Source: an uncultured Lachnospiraceae bacterium
GTDB taxonomy: Bacteria > Bacillota > Clostridia > Lachnospirales > Lachnospiraceae
Assembly (NCBI GenBank): GCA_910588125.1
Contig: CAJUPI010000003.1
Coordinates: 1 to 64,000 of the forward strand
Length of the DNA stretch: 64,000 bases
Direction: 5' to 3'
The translations under genes and the position numbers were made by a program. This document shows, one piece after another, positions 1 to 8,715 of this stretch. Under the pieces are notes generated by a model. It was not told the origin of the DNA and made no database searches. It worked only from the letters and a program-made list of their open reading frames with translations. Every line of letters starts with the position of its first letter. Position 1 is the first letter of the stretch.

Positions 1-23
1 GATTTTATGTGGAATTTGGAACC

Positions 24-53
24 AACTTTGCATAACTATTAACTTTGCATAAC
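24..53. repeat. 13-bp direct repeat at the edge of a broken gene
   Basis: The sequence AACTTTGCATAAC occurs at 24-36 and again at 41-53, separated by 4 bases. The second copy runs directly into the first readable codons of the regulator remnant that follows. It could be the scar of a deletion or of an excised element, or a binding site. Nothing in the window decides between these. Confidence 0.5.
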
Positions 54-481
54 ACGAGAATTATAAAGAGGATGTGCCGGTAGAGATTCGGATTTATTTG
101 GATCAGATTCAGATTATCAATTTCCCGGGACCGGATCATTATATTGATATGGAGAAGTTTGCGGCGGGGAAAATCAGGGCGAGAAGATATAGAAATCCCA
201 AGATCGAAACTTTTGCGCGAACTAAAAAGAAACGGTTCGCCATTGCCGGAGTTTGAAACAGATGCGGACAGAACTTATATGATTAAGTCAGTACGATTGT
301 TGGTTTTATGGAAGAGCATGGAGAAATCACTCCTAAAGAAGCGGAAGCAGTTACGGGCAAGTCTGCCGCGACTGTGCGAAGATATTTTAAAATGCTCACA
401 GGTACAAGATATATAGTGGCAGAGGGGAGTACCAACAATATAGTTTATTGTATTGATGCAAATTTGTCAGAAGAAGATTAA
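53..481 (+). pseudogene. Remnant of an AlbA_2/ATPase-type transcriptional regulator, frameshifted
   Basis: Three reading frames read in succession give pieces of one protein. At about 53-205 the text matches the VPVEIRIY...GPDHYIDMEKFAAG...RRYRNPKI segment of RecG-like/AlbA_2 regulators. At about 200-290 another frame gives LLRELKRNGSPLPEFETDADRTY. At about 303-481 a third frame gives a winged-helix tail with EITPKEAEAVTGKSAATVRRY and a TAA stop. The linker normally found between the first two pieces is missing, so there is at least one small deletion and one further frameshift, and the N-terminal AlbA_2 domain is absent. Members of this family are common, often mobile, DNA-binding regulators. 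The fragment cannot make a working protein. It is AT-rich like the next gene, so the two may have arrived together, which is inference. Confidence 0.75.
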
Positions 482-575
482 AATAGTATTTCAAAAAACG
501 AATTGTCTAAACAGTGATTAGGAAATTCAAATAATGGGGATAAGTTTTTGGGACCGGGAACAGGAGATAAATAGA

Positions 576-1469
576 ATGGGAATACTATCACAAACAGAAA
601 TGTTTAAATTTGTTCTTGAAATAATGTCTGGTTACCCTAAGTTTTCCAGGCGGCAGGCGAAGAGTGCGGTTTGCGAAAAGTTGAATCTTTCTGATGAAGA
701 ACAGAACCAGAAAACAAGTAGCGAAATACCGATATATGAAAGCCGTACGGGATGGGCCGTTTCCTGGCTTTGTGATGCTGGTTATATTGATAGGGTAAGC
801 CGAGGGACGTATGTTATTACCGAAAAAGGCAAACATATCCTAAGAGAGAATTTAAGCGTTAATGAATTTGCAAGAAAGTTGCAGATAGAAAGAAATAATC
901 AAATGCAAAGAGAAGAAGGGCACGCCAGTGAACAAGAAAGTTTGATAAGCGATATTAGCCCAACGGAACGCTTGGATAGTATAGTGAACGAAATGCAAAA
1001 TCAATTATCACATGAAATTATGAATGCAATAATGTCTATTGAAGGACGAGAGGGAGATACCTTTTTTGAAAAAATTGTAACGGACTTGTTAGAAAAGATG
1101 GGATATGGAAAGGGGACGGTAACTGCTGCGTCCAACGATAGAGGGATAGACGGGATTATTAAAACAGATCCTTTAGGCTTTAATCCGATATTGATTCAAG
1201 CTAAGAGATATGCGAGAGGACATTCAGTAAACAGACCGGAAATACAAAGCTTTGCAGGAGCATTAGGAGCAGTTACAAGGGGGGCTTTTATTACTACATC
1301 ATATTTTTCAAGGGGAGCAATAGAGTTTGCTCAAAATTATCCTCATTCAGATATTGTTCTTATAGATGGAGAAAGATTAACAGAATTAATGATACAATAT
1401 AATCTGGGTGTATCTGTTGAGAGGGAAATATTTATAAAGCGTATTGACAATGATTATTTTGAACTGTGA
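576..1469 (+). CDS. mrr: Mrr-like type IV restriction endonuclease
   Basis: The protein has an N-terminal winged-helix DNA-binding region of the Mrr_N type (about residues 1-90) and a C-terminal PD-(D/E)xK nuclease domain. The catalytic signature is visible as RGIDG around D192 followed by IQAK around 208-210, then the typical NRPEIQSFAGAL and FITTSYFSRGA segments. Mrr enzymes cut methylated or otherwise modified foreign DNA. The start at 576 is chosen because CAGGAG lies 9 bases upstream; an in-frame ATG at 534 would add 14 residues that are not part of the family. There is no methyltransferase or specificity subunit nearby, as expected for a type IV enzyme. The gene is more AT-rich than the genes from 1661 onwards, suggesting horizontal acquisition. 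Confidence 0.85.
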   Translation: MGILSQTEMFKFVLEIMSGYPKFSRRQAKSAVCEKLNLSDEEQNQKTSSEIPIYESRTGWAVSWLCDAGYIDRVSRGTYVITEKGKHILRENLSVNEFARKLQIERNNQMQREEGHASEQESLISDISPTERLDSIVNEMQNQLSHEIMNAIMSIEGREGDTFFEKIVTDLLEKMGYGKGTVTAASNDRGIDGIIKTDPLGFNPILIQAKRYARGHSVNRPEIQSFAGALGAVTRGAFITTSYFSRGAIEFAQNYPHSDIVLIDGERLTELMIQYNLGVSVEREIFIKRIDNDYFEL

Positions 1470-1609
1470 CGAGAATGCGTATATGTTTTATGAGAAGATA
1501 GCTGGTTACTTTTATAAAATGACTCTTGGATAATTTTTCCCGAATTTACAGACTTAAGAAATCGTAAGCGAAAATTCACATAATTTTCAAACTGCTAAGA
1601 TAAGATATG

Positions 1610-1618
1610 TGGTATACT
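1610..1618 (+). promoter_or_regulatory. Extended -10 promoter of the subtilase gene
   Basis: TGG-TATACT gives an extended -10 element about 43 bases before the chosen start codon. No good -35 box is present at 16-18 bases upstream, which is normal for TGn-type promoters. Confidence 0.45.
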
Positions 1619-1660
1619 TAAGTGCATCCTGAAAATGGAAATGAAATGAGGAGCCGGATT

Positions 1661-2923
1661 ATGAAATTATACAGAATCAGCGCAGTGTTGTTAATCGTGG
1701 GAATTTTTGCGGTTGAGTTGCCACTAAAAGCCGCGGCAGAGATGCCGGAATACGGTTTTTCACAACGCGTGTACGGACCGGGGGAGGATAATCTGTCTGC
1801 CGGGGATCCGTATGCCCGCTATCAATGGGGATTGCGAAATGACGGAGAATTACAGTATCTGGAGGTGGTGAACCGGTTTCGTGATAGCAATCCCCGTCTG
1901 GCTGCCACGATTGACATAGCAAATGCATTAAAGCTGCCGGCCCCGGTGGAGGGACCAGGAGCGTATGAGATCGAGACTACGGAGTCGGTAAAGGGAATTG
2001 ATATCAATATCCAGCCGGCATGGGAGCTTTACGATGCAGATACCGAAGAGCACCGGAGTGTGATTGTAGCAGTGATTGATACCGGGATTGATATCAACCA
2101 TCCGGAGCTAAAGGATGCCATTTGGGTTAATGAGGATGAAATACCAGGAGATGGGATTGATAATGACGGGAACGGATATGTGGATGACGTTAACGGGTGG
2201 AATTTTTTTTCCAACAATAATCAGGTGTTTGTGGGAAAAGAGGATGATCATGGCACACATGCGGCAGGAACCATTGCCGCCTCACGAAGAACTTTAGGTA
2301 TTGCCGGTATTGCTGATAACCGATATGTGAAGATTATGGCTTTGAAGGCATTGGGAACGGAACAGGGGATCGGCGAGGAACGAGCAGTGATCGAGGCAAT
2401 CCGGTATGCGGAGGCGAATGGCGCTTCAATCTGTAATCTGAGTTTTGGCAGTGAGATCTATTATCCGCAACTGGAACAGGTGATGCGGGAATCAAAGATG
2501 CTGTTTATCAGCGCTGCCGGTAACGGGAATAGCAGCGGTATTGGCCTTAATGCAGACAAATATCCGGATTATCCGGCGTCTTTCAATCTGGATAATAGTA
2601 TTTCTGTAGCGAATTTGATGTTTGACGGGAATCTGGCAAAGAGTTCGAACTATAGTGAGAATCTTGTAGATATTGCGGCGCCGGGGACCTATATTGTCAG
2701 TACGATTTCCGGGAATTCATACGGATTTATGACAGGAACCTCGATGGCAGCACCGATGGTGACGGGAGTAGCAGCACTTTTATATTCTTACCGAAAGGAT
2801 ATCGCTTTGCAGGATGTAAAGGCGATCCTGATGAATTCGGCAAGGAAGACGGAAGGGCTGAAAGGAAAATTGGTATCAGGAGGCATGCTGGATGCTTATG
2901 CGGCTTTGAATTATGGGAGATAG
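1661..2923 (+). CDS. Secreted subtilisin-like serine protease (S8 family)
   Basis: A 420-residue preproprotein. Residues 1 to about 27 form a signal peptide with hydrophobic core AVLLIVGIFAV and a likely cut after AAA. A pro-region follows to about residue 125. The catalytic triad is complete: D140 in VIDTGID, H197 in DDHGTHAAGT and S361 in GTSMAAPMVTG, with the oxyanion Asn in AAGNGN. The start at 1661 has AGGAG 7 bases upstream; an in-frame ATG at 1646 and the frame opening at 1622 lack this. No cell-wall anchor is seen at the C-terminus, so the enzyme is probably released. The gene is monocistronic and followed by a long palindrome that also faces the convergent carboxypeptidase gene. Its natural substrate is unknown. 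Confidence 0.9.
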   Translation: MKLYRISAVLLIVGIFAVELPLKAAAEMPEYGFSQRVYGPGEDNLSAGDPYARYQWGLRNDGELQYLEVVNRFRDSNPRLAATIDIANALKLPAPVEGPGAYEIETTESVKGIDINIQPAWELYDADTEEHRSVIVAVIDTGIDINHPELKDAIWVNEDEIPGDGIDNDGNGYVDDVNGWNFFSNNNQVFVGKEDDHGTHAAGTIAASRRTLGIAGIADNRYVKIMALKALGTEQGIGEERAVIEAIRYAEANGASICNLSFGSEIYYPQLEQVMRESKMLFISAAGNGNSSGIGLNADKYPDYPASFNLDNSISVANLMFDGNLAKSSNYSENLVDIAAPGTYIVSTISGNSYGFMTGTSMAAPMVTGVAALLYSYRKDIALQDVKAILMNSARKTEGLKGKLVSGGMLDAYAALNYGR

Positions 2924-2953
2924 TGAAGAATGGAGCTTGAAGGGGAGAACCTG

Positions 2954-3124
2954 GAGAGCGTTGCAAAATAAACCGCCTGTCATTTCTCTATCCTGTGTTC
3001 GGATGGTTCGCGTACACACAGTCTGTTCTTAACGGACAAAGTCCGTCAATATCAGACAGTATGTTCGTGAACAGCCGGACACAAGATAAGAGAAATGACA
3101 GGCGGTTTATTTTGCAACGCTCTC
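2954..3124. repeat. Family A palindromic repeat, full copy
   Basis: A 171-bp inverted repeat with perfect ends GAGAGCGTTGC and GCAACGCTCTC. The outer arms (about 60 bp each, including AAACCGCCTGTCATTTCTCT) pair almost completely. An inner hairpin is centred on GGACAAAGTCC near 3040. The same element recurs at 62561-62735 and in shortened form at 20629-20685. It lies between two convergent genes and could act as a bidirectional transcription terminator. Confidence 0.9.
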
Positions 3125-3143
3125 AGTAAAATCCCTATAATTA

Positions 3144-4673
3144 TCAATCATCAAAGGGGTCAGGTGGCTCCTTTTTTGGCGTTTTAGCAAAGGAGGAGCT
3201 TTTTTGGCGGGAATGGAGTTCGTTCGCTTTCCGCATTTGCAGCAACCGCTCGAACTCTTCTTCGTCTCCATGAGCTTGCAACCGTCGCCGTCGTGCTTCG
3301 CGTCGCGCGGCCAGGGCCTTGGCTTCTTTTCTTCTTGATAAAAGAATCCAGGCGATGACCGATACGATAAGAATTGCAGCGGCAGAGGCCGCAAACAAAG
3401 GGATCATGGCCGTGGAAGGCAAGCTGACATGAGGGAGATGAAAGCCGTCTGCCTGGCCGGAATCATCAGAAGGCGCTTCCTCCTGGGAGCCGGGCGCGGT
3501 GTCGCTGTCGGAAGGCGGGAGCAGATTCACGTCGGCCTGTCTGGTCAGCAGGTATGCCTGGCCGATAAAGCGATCGTTGTAGGTGTAGCGAAGAACGGCA
3601 ACTGCGTTGACCGGATGCTCTTCGGGAAGTGGTTCCAGAGACAGAACCGCATCTGCAAATTCGGCATTCAGAGGAAGTGTGATGACCTGCCCTGGTTCGA
3701 TCATCAGATCGGACGCGTGATAGGTCATTCTGTTGAGCTCAAGAGTCTCATCTCCTGTGACATAGCGGGTTTCGTGATCGGCAATGACAACATTTTGAAA
3801 ACGGCTGAAGCCGAATTCCAGCAAGGTCTTTCCGTCCAGGAAATACGCCGGATTAGGCGACCCTTTTAGAATGACGGAGATCAGGCGTCTGCCGTCTTTT
3901 TCTGCATAAGTGACCAAGGTGTTGCCGGCTTTCAGAAGATAACCTGTTTTTCCGGCGATAGCCGGCGGATAGTATAATTGGTGGCTGGGATCGGTAGTGC
4001 TGACCAGGCGATGTTCCTGACGGATGGTGAAGCCGTCAGGATGATTGATGGTGGCGTTGATTTTATAAGACAGGGCGGAGCTGACTTTTAGGAGTTCATC
4101 GTTATCAAAAGCAGCCCTGGCGATCAGCGCCATATCATAGGCAGTGACATACTGGGTTTCACCGTTCAGGCCGGAAGGATTGTCGAAATGTGTTTTTGAG
4201 GAACAGCCAAGCTCGGATACCTTGGCGTTCATCATATCGACAAAGGCGGGAATACTGCCGGCAGTGTGTTCTGCCAATGCATTGGCAGCCTGGTTGGTGG
4301 AGACAAGGAGAAGAAGATGCAGACAGTCTTCTACTGTCAATTGTTCACCGGCAGCCAGATTATACTTGTTGCCGCTGTCGGCTTCAACGCTGTTCATTGC
4401 AGTCTCGGAGAAGGTGACGATCTCGTCCGGCTGGCAATGTTCTAAAACGATAAGAGCGGTCAGCAATTTGGTGATGCTGGCCGGCGGATAGGCGGAGTCA
4501 ATACAATTTTGGCCGAAAAGCAACGCTCCGGAATCGGCATCCATGACAGCGCCGGATTCTGCAAGTATTCCGGTGTCTGACGGCCAAGCAGGGGGCTCGG
4601 CAGAGGCAGTGATGACGAACAGATGACATGCAGCGAGACAGCAGCAAATCAGACGTCTTATCTTTTGCTTCAA
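3144..4673 (-). CDS. D-alanyl-D-alanine carboxypeptidase (PBP5/S11 family)
   Basis: A 509-residue membrane-anchored low-molecular-weight penicillin-binding protein that trims the terminal D-Ala from peptidoglycan stem peptides. Residues 1-25 are a signal peptide. The three active-site motifs are S66-I-T-K69, S125-T-N127 and K242-T-G244. A PBP5-type beta domain follows (about 290-385), then a Ser/Asp-rich linker, one transmembrane helix (about 415-440) and a strongly basic cytoplasmic tail of about 65 residues. The helix at the C-terminus replaces the usual amphipathic anchor. The start codon is TTG preceded by a GGAGGAGGA tract. A weak extended -10 (TGG-TAAAAT, minus strand, 4711-4719) lies upstream. 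It stands alone, downstream of and separated from the peptidoglycan-recycling operon. Confidence 0.9.
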   Translation of the reverse strand: MKQKIRRLICCCLAACHLFVITASAEPPAWPSDTGILAESGAVMDADSGALLFGQNCIDSAYPPASITKLLTALIVLEHCQPDEIVTFSETAMNSVEADSGNKYNLAAGEQLTVEDCLHLLLLVSTNQAANALAEHTAGSIPAFVDMMNAKVSELGCSSKTHFDNPSGLNGETQYVTAYDMALIARAAFDNDELLKVSSALSYKINATINHPDGFTIRQEHRLVSTTDPSHQLYYPPAIAGKTGYLLKAGNTLVTYAEKDGRRLISVILKGSPNPAYFLDGKTLLEFGFSRFQNVVIADHETRYVTGDETLELNRMTYHASDLMIEPGQVITLPLNAEFADAVLSLEPLPEEHPVNAVAVLRYTYNDRFIGQAYLLTRQADVNLLPPSDSDTAPGSQEEAPSDDSGQADGFHLPHVSLPSTAMIPLFAASAAAILIVSVIAWILLSRRKEAKALAARREARRRRLQAHGDEEEFERLLQMRKANELHSRQKSSSFAKTPKKEPPDPFDD

Positions 4674-4760
4674 TGGTTAGTCCTCCTCCTCTTGGAATTG
4701 TTACGGTTACATTTTACCATGTTATTGAAGAAAGGGAAAGTGGTTTGTAAAAATTCATGG

Positions 4761-4830
4761 GAGGGTATCGCAAAATCAATGCAAATTGGAGGAAGGAACT
4801 AAACTTAATGACATAATTTGCAACGCCCTA
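4761..4830. repeat. Composite relic of family A with a family B end inside
   Basis: The outer ends, GAGGGTATCGCAAAAT and ATTTGCAACGCCCT, are family A ends. Between them lies ACTAAACTTAATGACAT, the right-hand end of family B. The right edge overlaps the last bases of the minus-strand hydrolase gene. Confidence 0.6.
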
Positions 4831-5832
4831 ACTCAGCCATATTTGGTTTAATTCTTTTCGTTTCTCAAGAAAGACAGGATTGTTTCTGCTCGGATGGATT
4901 CGGTTGGTCAGAAGAATCATGCTCTCCGCGCTGTTTAAGTCTAGTAATATGGATGTTCCGGTAAAGCCTGTATGATAAAGCGTTTTGTCACCATATTCCC
5001 GGCTCCAGCCATAAGTGCGGCCAAACTGTTCGGTGCTTTGGATTAACCGAAAGGTTTCTTTTGAGAACAGCCGGTCAGATTCTGTCAGATATGCCTGGAC
5101 AAAGACAGCCAAATCTTCCAGGGTGGAAAATAATCCCGCACTGCCGCTTTGCCCTAAAAGCCAGGCTTTGGAGTCATGAATCTCCCCGCAGATCAGCCCT
5201 CTCTTTTCTGTCATTTCGGTAGGGATACACAGATCAGCCTGTTTTGGCACCGGAAAAGAAGTGTGATTCATATTCAGGGGAACAAATACATGACGCTGAA
5301 AGCTTTCTTTGAGGCTCTCGGGCTTTTTTAAACCGATTCCCTGTTGGATAATCAGCCCCAGGAGAATATAACCGACATCGGAATATATAAACTGCGTTCC
5401 CGGTTCGCACTCCGGAGCTGTGCGATAAAGGCGATCGAAAATATTTTCCCGGGTCAGTTGATGTTTATTTGCAATTTCGGCGGGAAGCCCGCTGCAGTGA
5501 AGGAGAAGATGCCCCACCGTAATATCATTCCAGGAAAAACGGGGGAGCAGCTGTGATACAGGAGTATCCAGTGATATCTCACCCTCTTCGACCAGCTGTA
5601 AAATACGGCTGGTGGTGCCAACTACTTTGCTGAGCGAGGCCAGGTCATAGAAAAGCCCCTGTCTCACAGGGCGTCTGTTATAAGGGGCAGTGCTGCCCAT
5701 AACGCCATAATAGGAAAAATCGGCCCGCTCCCTTTCTACAAAAGCCAGGGAATATCCCCATATTACCTGGCTTTTTACCATGGAGTCCAATTCCTGTTTT
5801 ATTGTCTGCTTTGCCGAATCCTTTTGGTTCAT
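4828..5832 (-). CDS. Serine hydrolase of the class C beta-lactamase fold
   Basis: A 334-residue protein with S66-L-S-K69, Y150-S-D152 and H287-T-G289, the three motifs of the beta-lactamase/PBP4b family. In this fold the motifs support hydrolysis of D-Ala or beta-lactam-like bonds. No signal peptide is visible, so it is probably cytoplasmic and may act on recycled muropeptide fragments; that is inference. The chosen start overlaps the murQ stop in an ATGA, so the two are translationally coupled. A longer frame from 6027 would run inside murQ and is not credible. In E. coli a homologue (yfeW) also neighbours murQ-murP, which supports a role in peptidoglycan recycling. It is the last gene of the operon. 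Confidence 0.8.
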   Translation of the reverse strand: MNQKDSAKQTIKQELDSMVKSQVIWGYSLAFVERERADFSYYGVMGSTAPYNRRPVRQGLFYDLASLSKVVGTTSRILQLVEEGEISLDTPVSQLLPRFSWNDITVGHLLLHCSGLPAEIANKHQLTRENIFDRLYRTAPECEPGTQFIYSDVGYILLGLIIQQGIGLKKPESLKESFQRHVFVPLNMNHTSFPVPKQADLCIPTEMTEKRGLICGEIHDSKAWLLGQSGSAGLFSTLEDLAVFVQAYLTESDRLFSKETFRLIQSTEQFGRTYGWSREYGDKTLYHTGFTGTSILLDLNSAESMILLTNRIHPSRNNPVFLEKRKELNQIWLS

Positions 5833-6743
5833 AGATTGCCGGCCTTTGCTGCTTCTACGGCCTCCCGTACTCTTCCGTCGGTTTTTTTCAGGGCGCTGGC
5901 AGCTTCGGAAAGACTGCATTCTGCCTGCAGCATGACAATCGCTTCCGGAACTTTCATGCCTGCTTCTTGCAGCGTGTTTTTGGCGGTATCGATATCGGCT
6001 CCTGTGATCTGGGAAATCATCCGGCATGCGCGGACCACCAGCTTCTCGTTAGTGGGCTGTACATGAACCATATAATTTTGATAGACTTTTCCCAGCCGGA
6101 CCATCACGGCAGTGGAGATCATATTGGCAATCATCTTCTGAGCCGTTCCTGCTTTCATGCGGGTGCTGCCACTGATAACTTCCGGTCCCACTACGGGGGC
6201 AATGGATATCTGTGCGACTGCTGCCATTTCGCTGTCCCGGTTGCAGGTTATGGATATGCTGAGCGCGCCGGATTGGTTGGCGTATTCCAGAGCGGCCAGG
6301 GTATAAGGGGTCCTGCCGCTGGCAGCAATGCCGATGACACAATCTTTTTCGTTCAGATTTACTTTGGCCAGATCTTCAAAAGCCAGTTCCCGTGAATCCT
6401 CAGCACCTTCCACGGCCCGGTACATGGCACTCTCGCCGCCGGCCAACAGGCTCAGTACCCGATCCGGGGTAACGCTGTAAGTCGGCAAAAGCTCTACGGA
6501 ATCCAGCGTTCCCATGCGCCCGGAGGTTCCTGCGCCGCAATAAATGATTCTTCCGCCGTCGCCAAACCGCTTGGCAATGGCATCTACAGCTCTGGCAATC
6601 ACCGGCAGCTCTTTCTCCACGGCGGCGGCAACTTTTTTATCTTCCTGATTAATCAGTGTTATGATTCCCAGGGAATCCATCTGATCGATATGTTTTGTGG
6701 CCTCATTCACGTTTTCTGTCGTCAGGCCGTCTATTTCTATCAT
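5829..6743 (-). CDS. murQ: N-acetylmuramic acid 6-phosphate etherase MurQ
   Basis: The 304-residue protein cleaves the lactyl ether of MurNAc-6-phosphate to give GlcNAc-6-phosphate and D-lactate, the key step of MurNAc recycling. It has the SIS fold with IIYCGAGTSGRMGTLD and the family-specific VEGAEDSRE and GSTRMKAGTAQKMI segments. A C-terminal helical domain (about 235-304, ADIDTAKNTLQEAG and VPEAIVMLQAE) is complete. Its first 41 bases overlap the end of the RpiR gene and its stop overlaps the start of the serine hydrolase, so it is tightly embedded in one operon. The mannose-type PTS upstream is the likely source of MurNAc-6-phosphate. Confidence 0.95.
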   Translation of the reverse strand: MIEIDGLTTENVNEATKHIDQMDSLGIITLINQEDKKVAAAVEKELPVIARAVDAIAKRFGDGGRIIYCGAGTSGRMGTLDSVELLPTYSVTPDRVLSLLAGGESAMYRAVEGAEDSRELAFEDLAKVNLNEKDCVIGIAASGRTPYTLAALEYANQSGALSISITCNRDSEMAAVAQISIAPVVGPEVISGSTRMKAGTAQKMIANMISTAVMVRLGKVYQNYMVHVQPTNEKLVVRACRMISQITGADIDTAKNTLQEAGMKVPEAIVMLQAECSLSEAASALKKTDGRVREAVEAAKAGNL

Positions 6744-7617
6744 GAAGTTCTCCCTCCTGCTCTTTTATTTTTAGTCTCTCTACAAGCTTTCTGGTCTTCA
6801 TCAATTCGCCTTCCAGCCTTTCCAGGCTGTCTTGAATCACACCCAGATATAAGAGATCCGCCATGCTCATAGAAGTATGTCTTGATGTAAATGCGCCGAT
6901 TCTCATGGCGCGTTCCTGGTTGGGGACAAAAAGACAGATATCGGCCAGTCCGGCCAGAAGGGAATTGCTTTTTCTGGTAACCGCTATGACGATCACCCCC
7001 CTCTCCTTAGCCGCTTCACAGGCATAGATGATTTCTTTGGACTGCCCGCTGTAGGAAAACGCAACTACGGAGTCTCTCTCATCCAGATAATTGAAAAATT
7101 CCATGACCATGTTGGTGTCTTGGCTGTAAAAGGAATTAAAATCCGCCCGTTTTAGTTTATGGAACAGATCATAGGCTGGCATCATGGAAGCGCCGATTCC
7201 CAGAGTATAGATTCGGCGGCTTTTTTTCAGAACATGAATAGCCTGAAGCAAAGCCTCTTTGTCCAGCTGATAGAAAAAGTCTTTCATGGCTGTCGCCAGC
7301 TTCTGTTCCAGTTTCTGACAGAGACCGTCAATCGAATCTTCCGGGGAGATAATCAGATCCATCACTCGCCAATCGCTGTCTTTGTCCCTGGTCCCGGCGG
7401 ACGCCAGCGCCAGCTTAAAGCCTTCCAGCCCTTCAAACCCCAGTTTTTGCACATAGCGGATAATAGATGCAGAAGAAACCTCACTTTCCCTGGCCAGATC
7501 CATGGTAGTCATCCCCAGACATTCTGTGCTGTGGGAAAGGATGAAATCCGAGATCTTTTTTTCAGCACGGCTCATTTCCTCATATCTTTCCCGGATCTTC
7601 AATATCACATCGTTCAT
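6703..7617 (-). CDS. murR: RpiR/MurR-family transcriptional regulator
   Basis: The 304-residue protein has an N-terminal HTH_6 domain (about 1-77; TTMDLARESEVSSASIIRYV is the recognition region) and a C-terminal SIS sugar-phosphate-binding domain (about 115-260; YTLGIGASM and VVAFSYSGQSKEII). RpiR proteins of this type sense sugar phosphates such as MurNAc-6-phosphate. Position between the EIIB and murQ genes suggests it controls its own operon. Likely targets are the TGTAATGAAATT repeats in the promoter region upstream of EIIC. The last 13 codons overlap the start of murQ. The gene symbol is by context and family, not by close identity. Confidence 0.85.
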   Translation of the reverse strand: MNDVILKIRERYEEMSRAEKKISDFILSHSTECLGMTTMDLARESEVSSASIIRYVQKLGFEGLEGFKLALASAGTRDKDSDWRVMDLIISPEDSIDGLCQKLEQKLATAMKDFFYQLDKEALLQAIHVLKKSRRIYTLGIGASMMPAYDLFHKLKRADFNSFYSQDTNMVMEFFNYLDERDSVVAFSYSGQSKEIIYACEAAKERGVIVIAVTRKSNSLLAGLADICLFVPNQERAMRIGAFTSRHTSMSMADLLYLGVIQDSLERLEGELMKTRKLVERLKIKEQEGELHDRNRRPDDRKRE

Positions 7618-7643
7618 GAGATCTCTTCTACCCCCTGTTGTTT

Positions 7644-8117
7644 TTATAAATAACTTTCTATGGACTGTGATGACTCGTTAGGAATCATCTGGGCAGTAAC
7701 CGGGATCCCTTTAGCCAGGATTTCCCTGATACATGCCTCGTCCTGTTCGGTCAGATTCACAGATTTCTTGATTGGCCGCGAACCCTCTCTTTTGGCTACA
7801 TTACCTACATTTACCTGAGGAATCGGTACTTCATCTGCCACCAGCCGGGCCATATCCGGCACAGACTTGGTGATCAGGAATACCTTATCTTCGTCATAGG
7901 CGCCTTCTTTAAATTTTTCTGCGGCCCGTTTTAAAGACAGGATGGACAATTTGACTCCCGCCGGTTTTGCCATCTTCAGCCCGGCAATAATCAGTTCGTC
8001 TTTTACTGCCGCGTCGTTGACTACCACGATTCTGGTAGCACCTACTGTATTGGTCCAGACCATAGCGACCTGGCCATGGATCAGCCTCTCATCTACTCTT
8101 GCATGAACAATTGCCAT
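7644..8117 (-). CDS. PTS EIIB component, mannose/fructose/sorbose family
   Basis: A 157-residue EIIB with the phosphorylation-site motif RLIHGQV (H14). It receives phosphate from EIIA and passes it to sugar brought in by EIIC-EIID. The segments VNDAAVKDELI, KVFLITKSV and VNVGN are typical of the family. The start at 8117 is preceded by a GGAGGAGGA ribosome site; the frame open further upstream would intrude into the EIIA gene without one. It lies 22 bases after EIIA and 26 bases before the RpiR gene. Confidence 0.92.
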   Translation of the reverse strand: MAIVHARVDERLIHGQVAMVWTNTVGATRIVVVNDAAVKDELIIAGLKMAKPAGVKLSILSLKRAAEKFKEGAYDEDKVFLITKSVPDMARLVADEVPIPQVNVGNVAKREGSRPIKKSVNLTEQDEACIREILAKGIPVTAQMIPNESSQSIESYL

Positions 8118-8139
8118 AATTCCTCCTCCTACCAGTCGG

Positions 8140-8583
8140 TTACTCATCAAATTCAATCTCGTCGTCTTCCTCATCCGTCTCATTTGCCAGCGCTTCAAAG
8201 CAAATTGTCTGTGTCTTTCCTGCTTCCAGAGAGGTTCTGGACAGAACCTCCGGATCTGAGATCAAGTTGCGGTTCATATACGCATCCAGAAGGATGGGCA
8301 GATTAACGCCACCGATAACCTCTATATGATTCCGTCCGCCCAGCTTTAACCGGACAGCTGTGTTATAAGGCGATCCGCCGGTGAGGTCAGCCAGAATTAA
8401 TACACCTTCACACGATGTTAAATGGTCAAGAGCCCGCTTAAGATTCTCTGTGAGAACCTCCAAAGATTCCTCTGGATCAAAATCCACCAGTTCATAGTCT
8501 GACGGTTCCCCGGCCAGAAGCTTCAGCCCGCTGGTAAGGCCGGTGGCAAAAGTGCCATGTCCTGTTACAATTATTCCTATCAT
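8140..8583 (-). CDS. PTS EIIA component, mannose/fructose/sorbose family
   Basis: A 147-residue EIIA-Man domain. It starts MIGIIVTGHG with the phosphoryl-accepting H9, followed by VLILADLTGGSPYNTAVRL, a hallmark of the fold. It takes phosphate from HPr and hands it to the separate EIIB encoded next. The acidic tail (DEEDDEIEFDE) is unusual but short. It sits 15 bases after the end of the uninterrupted EIID frame. Confidence 0.92.
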   Translation of the reverse strand: MIGIIVTGHGTFATGLTSGLKLLAGEPSDYELVDFDPEESLEVLTENLKRALDHLTSCEGVLILADLTGGSPYNTAVRLKLGGRNHIEVIGGVNLPILLDAYMNRNLISDPEVLSRTSLEAGKTQTICFEALANETDEEDDEIEFDE

Positions 8584-8598
8584 ATCACACCTCGGCTT

Positions 8599-8715
8599 TT
8601 AGAACAATCCTGCAACTGCAGTCAGCATGGATTGAAGATTTCCCAGTATCATGCCCAGTCCCAGCAAAATGAAAATCAGTTTGGTGGAGTTGATCTTCTT
8701 TTTGCCCAGCAGCTA
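8599..8715 (-). other. Downstream part of the EIID frame after the amber codon
   Basis: This stretch keeps the EIID reading frame (831 bases from 9429 to 8599, divisible by three) and encodes a hydrophobic helix, LIFILLGLGMILG, ending in LTAVAGLF before TAA. It has no start codon or ribosome site of its own. It is explained by a single nonsense change in a formerly full-length gene, or by amber readthrough. Confidence 0.75.
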
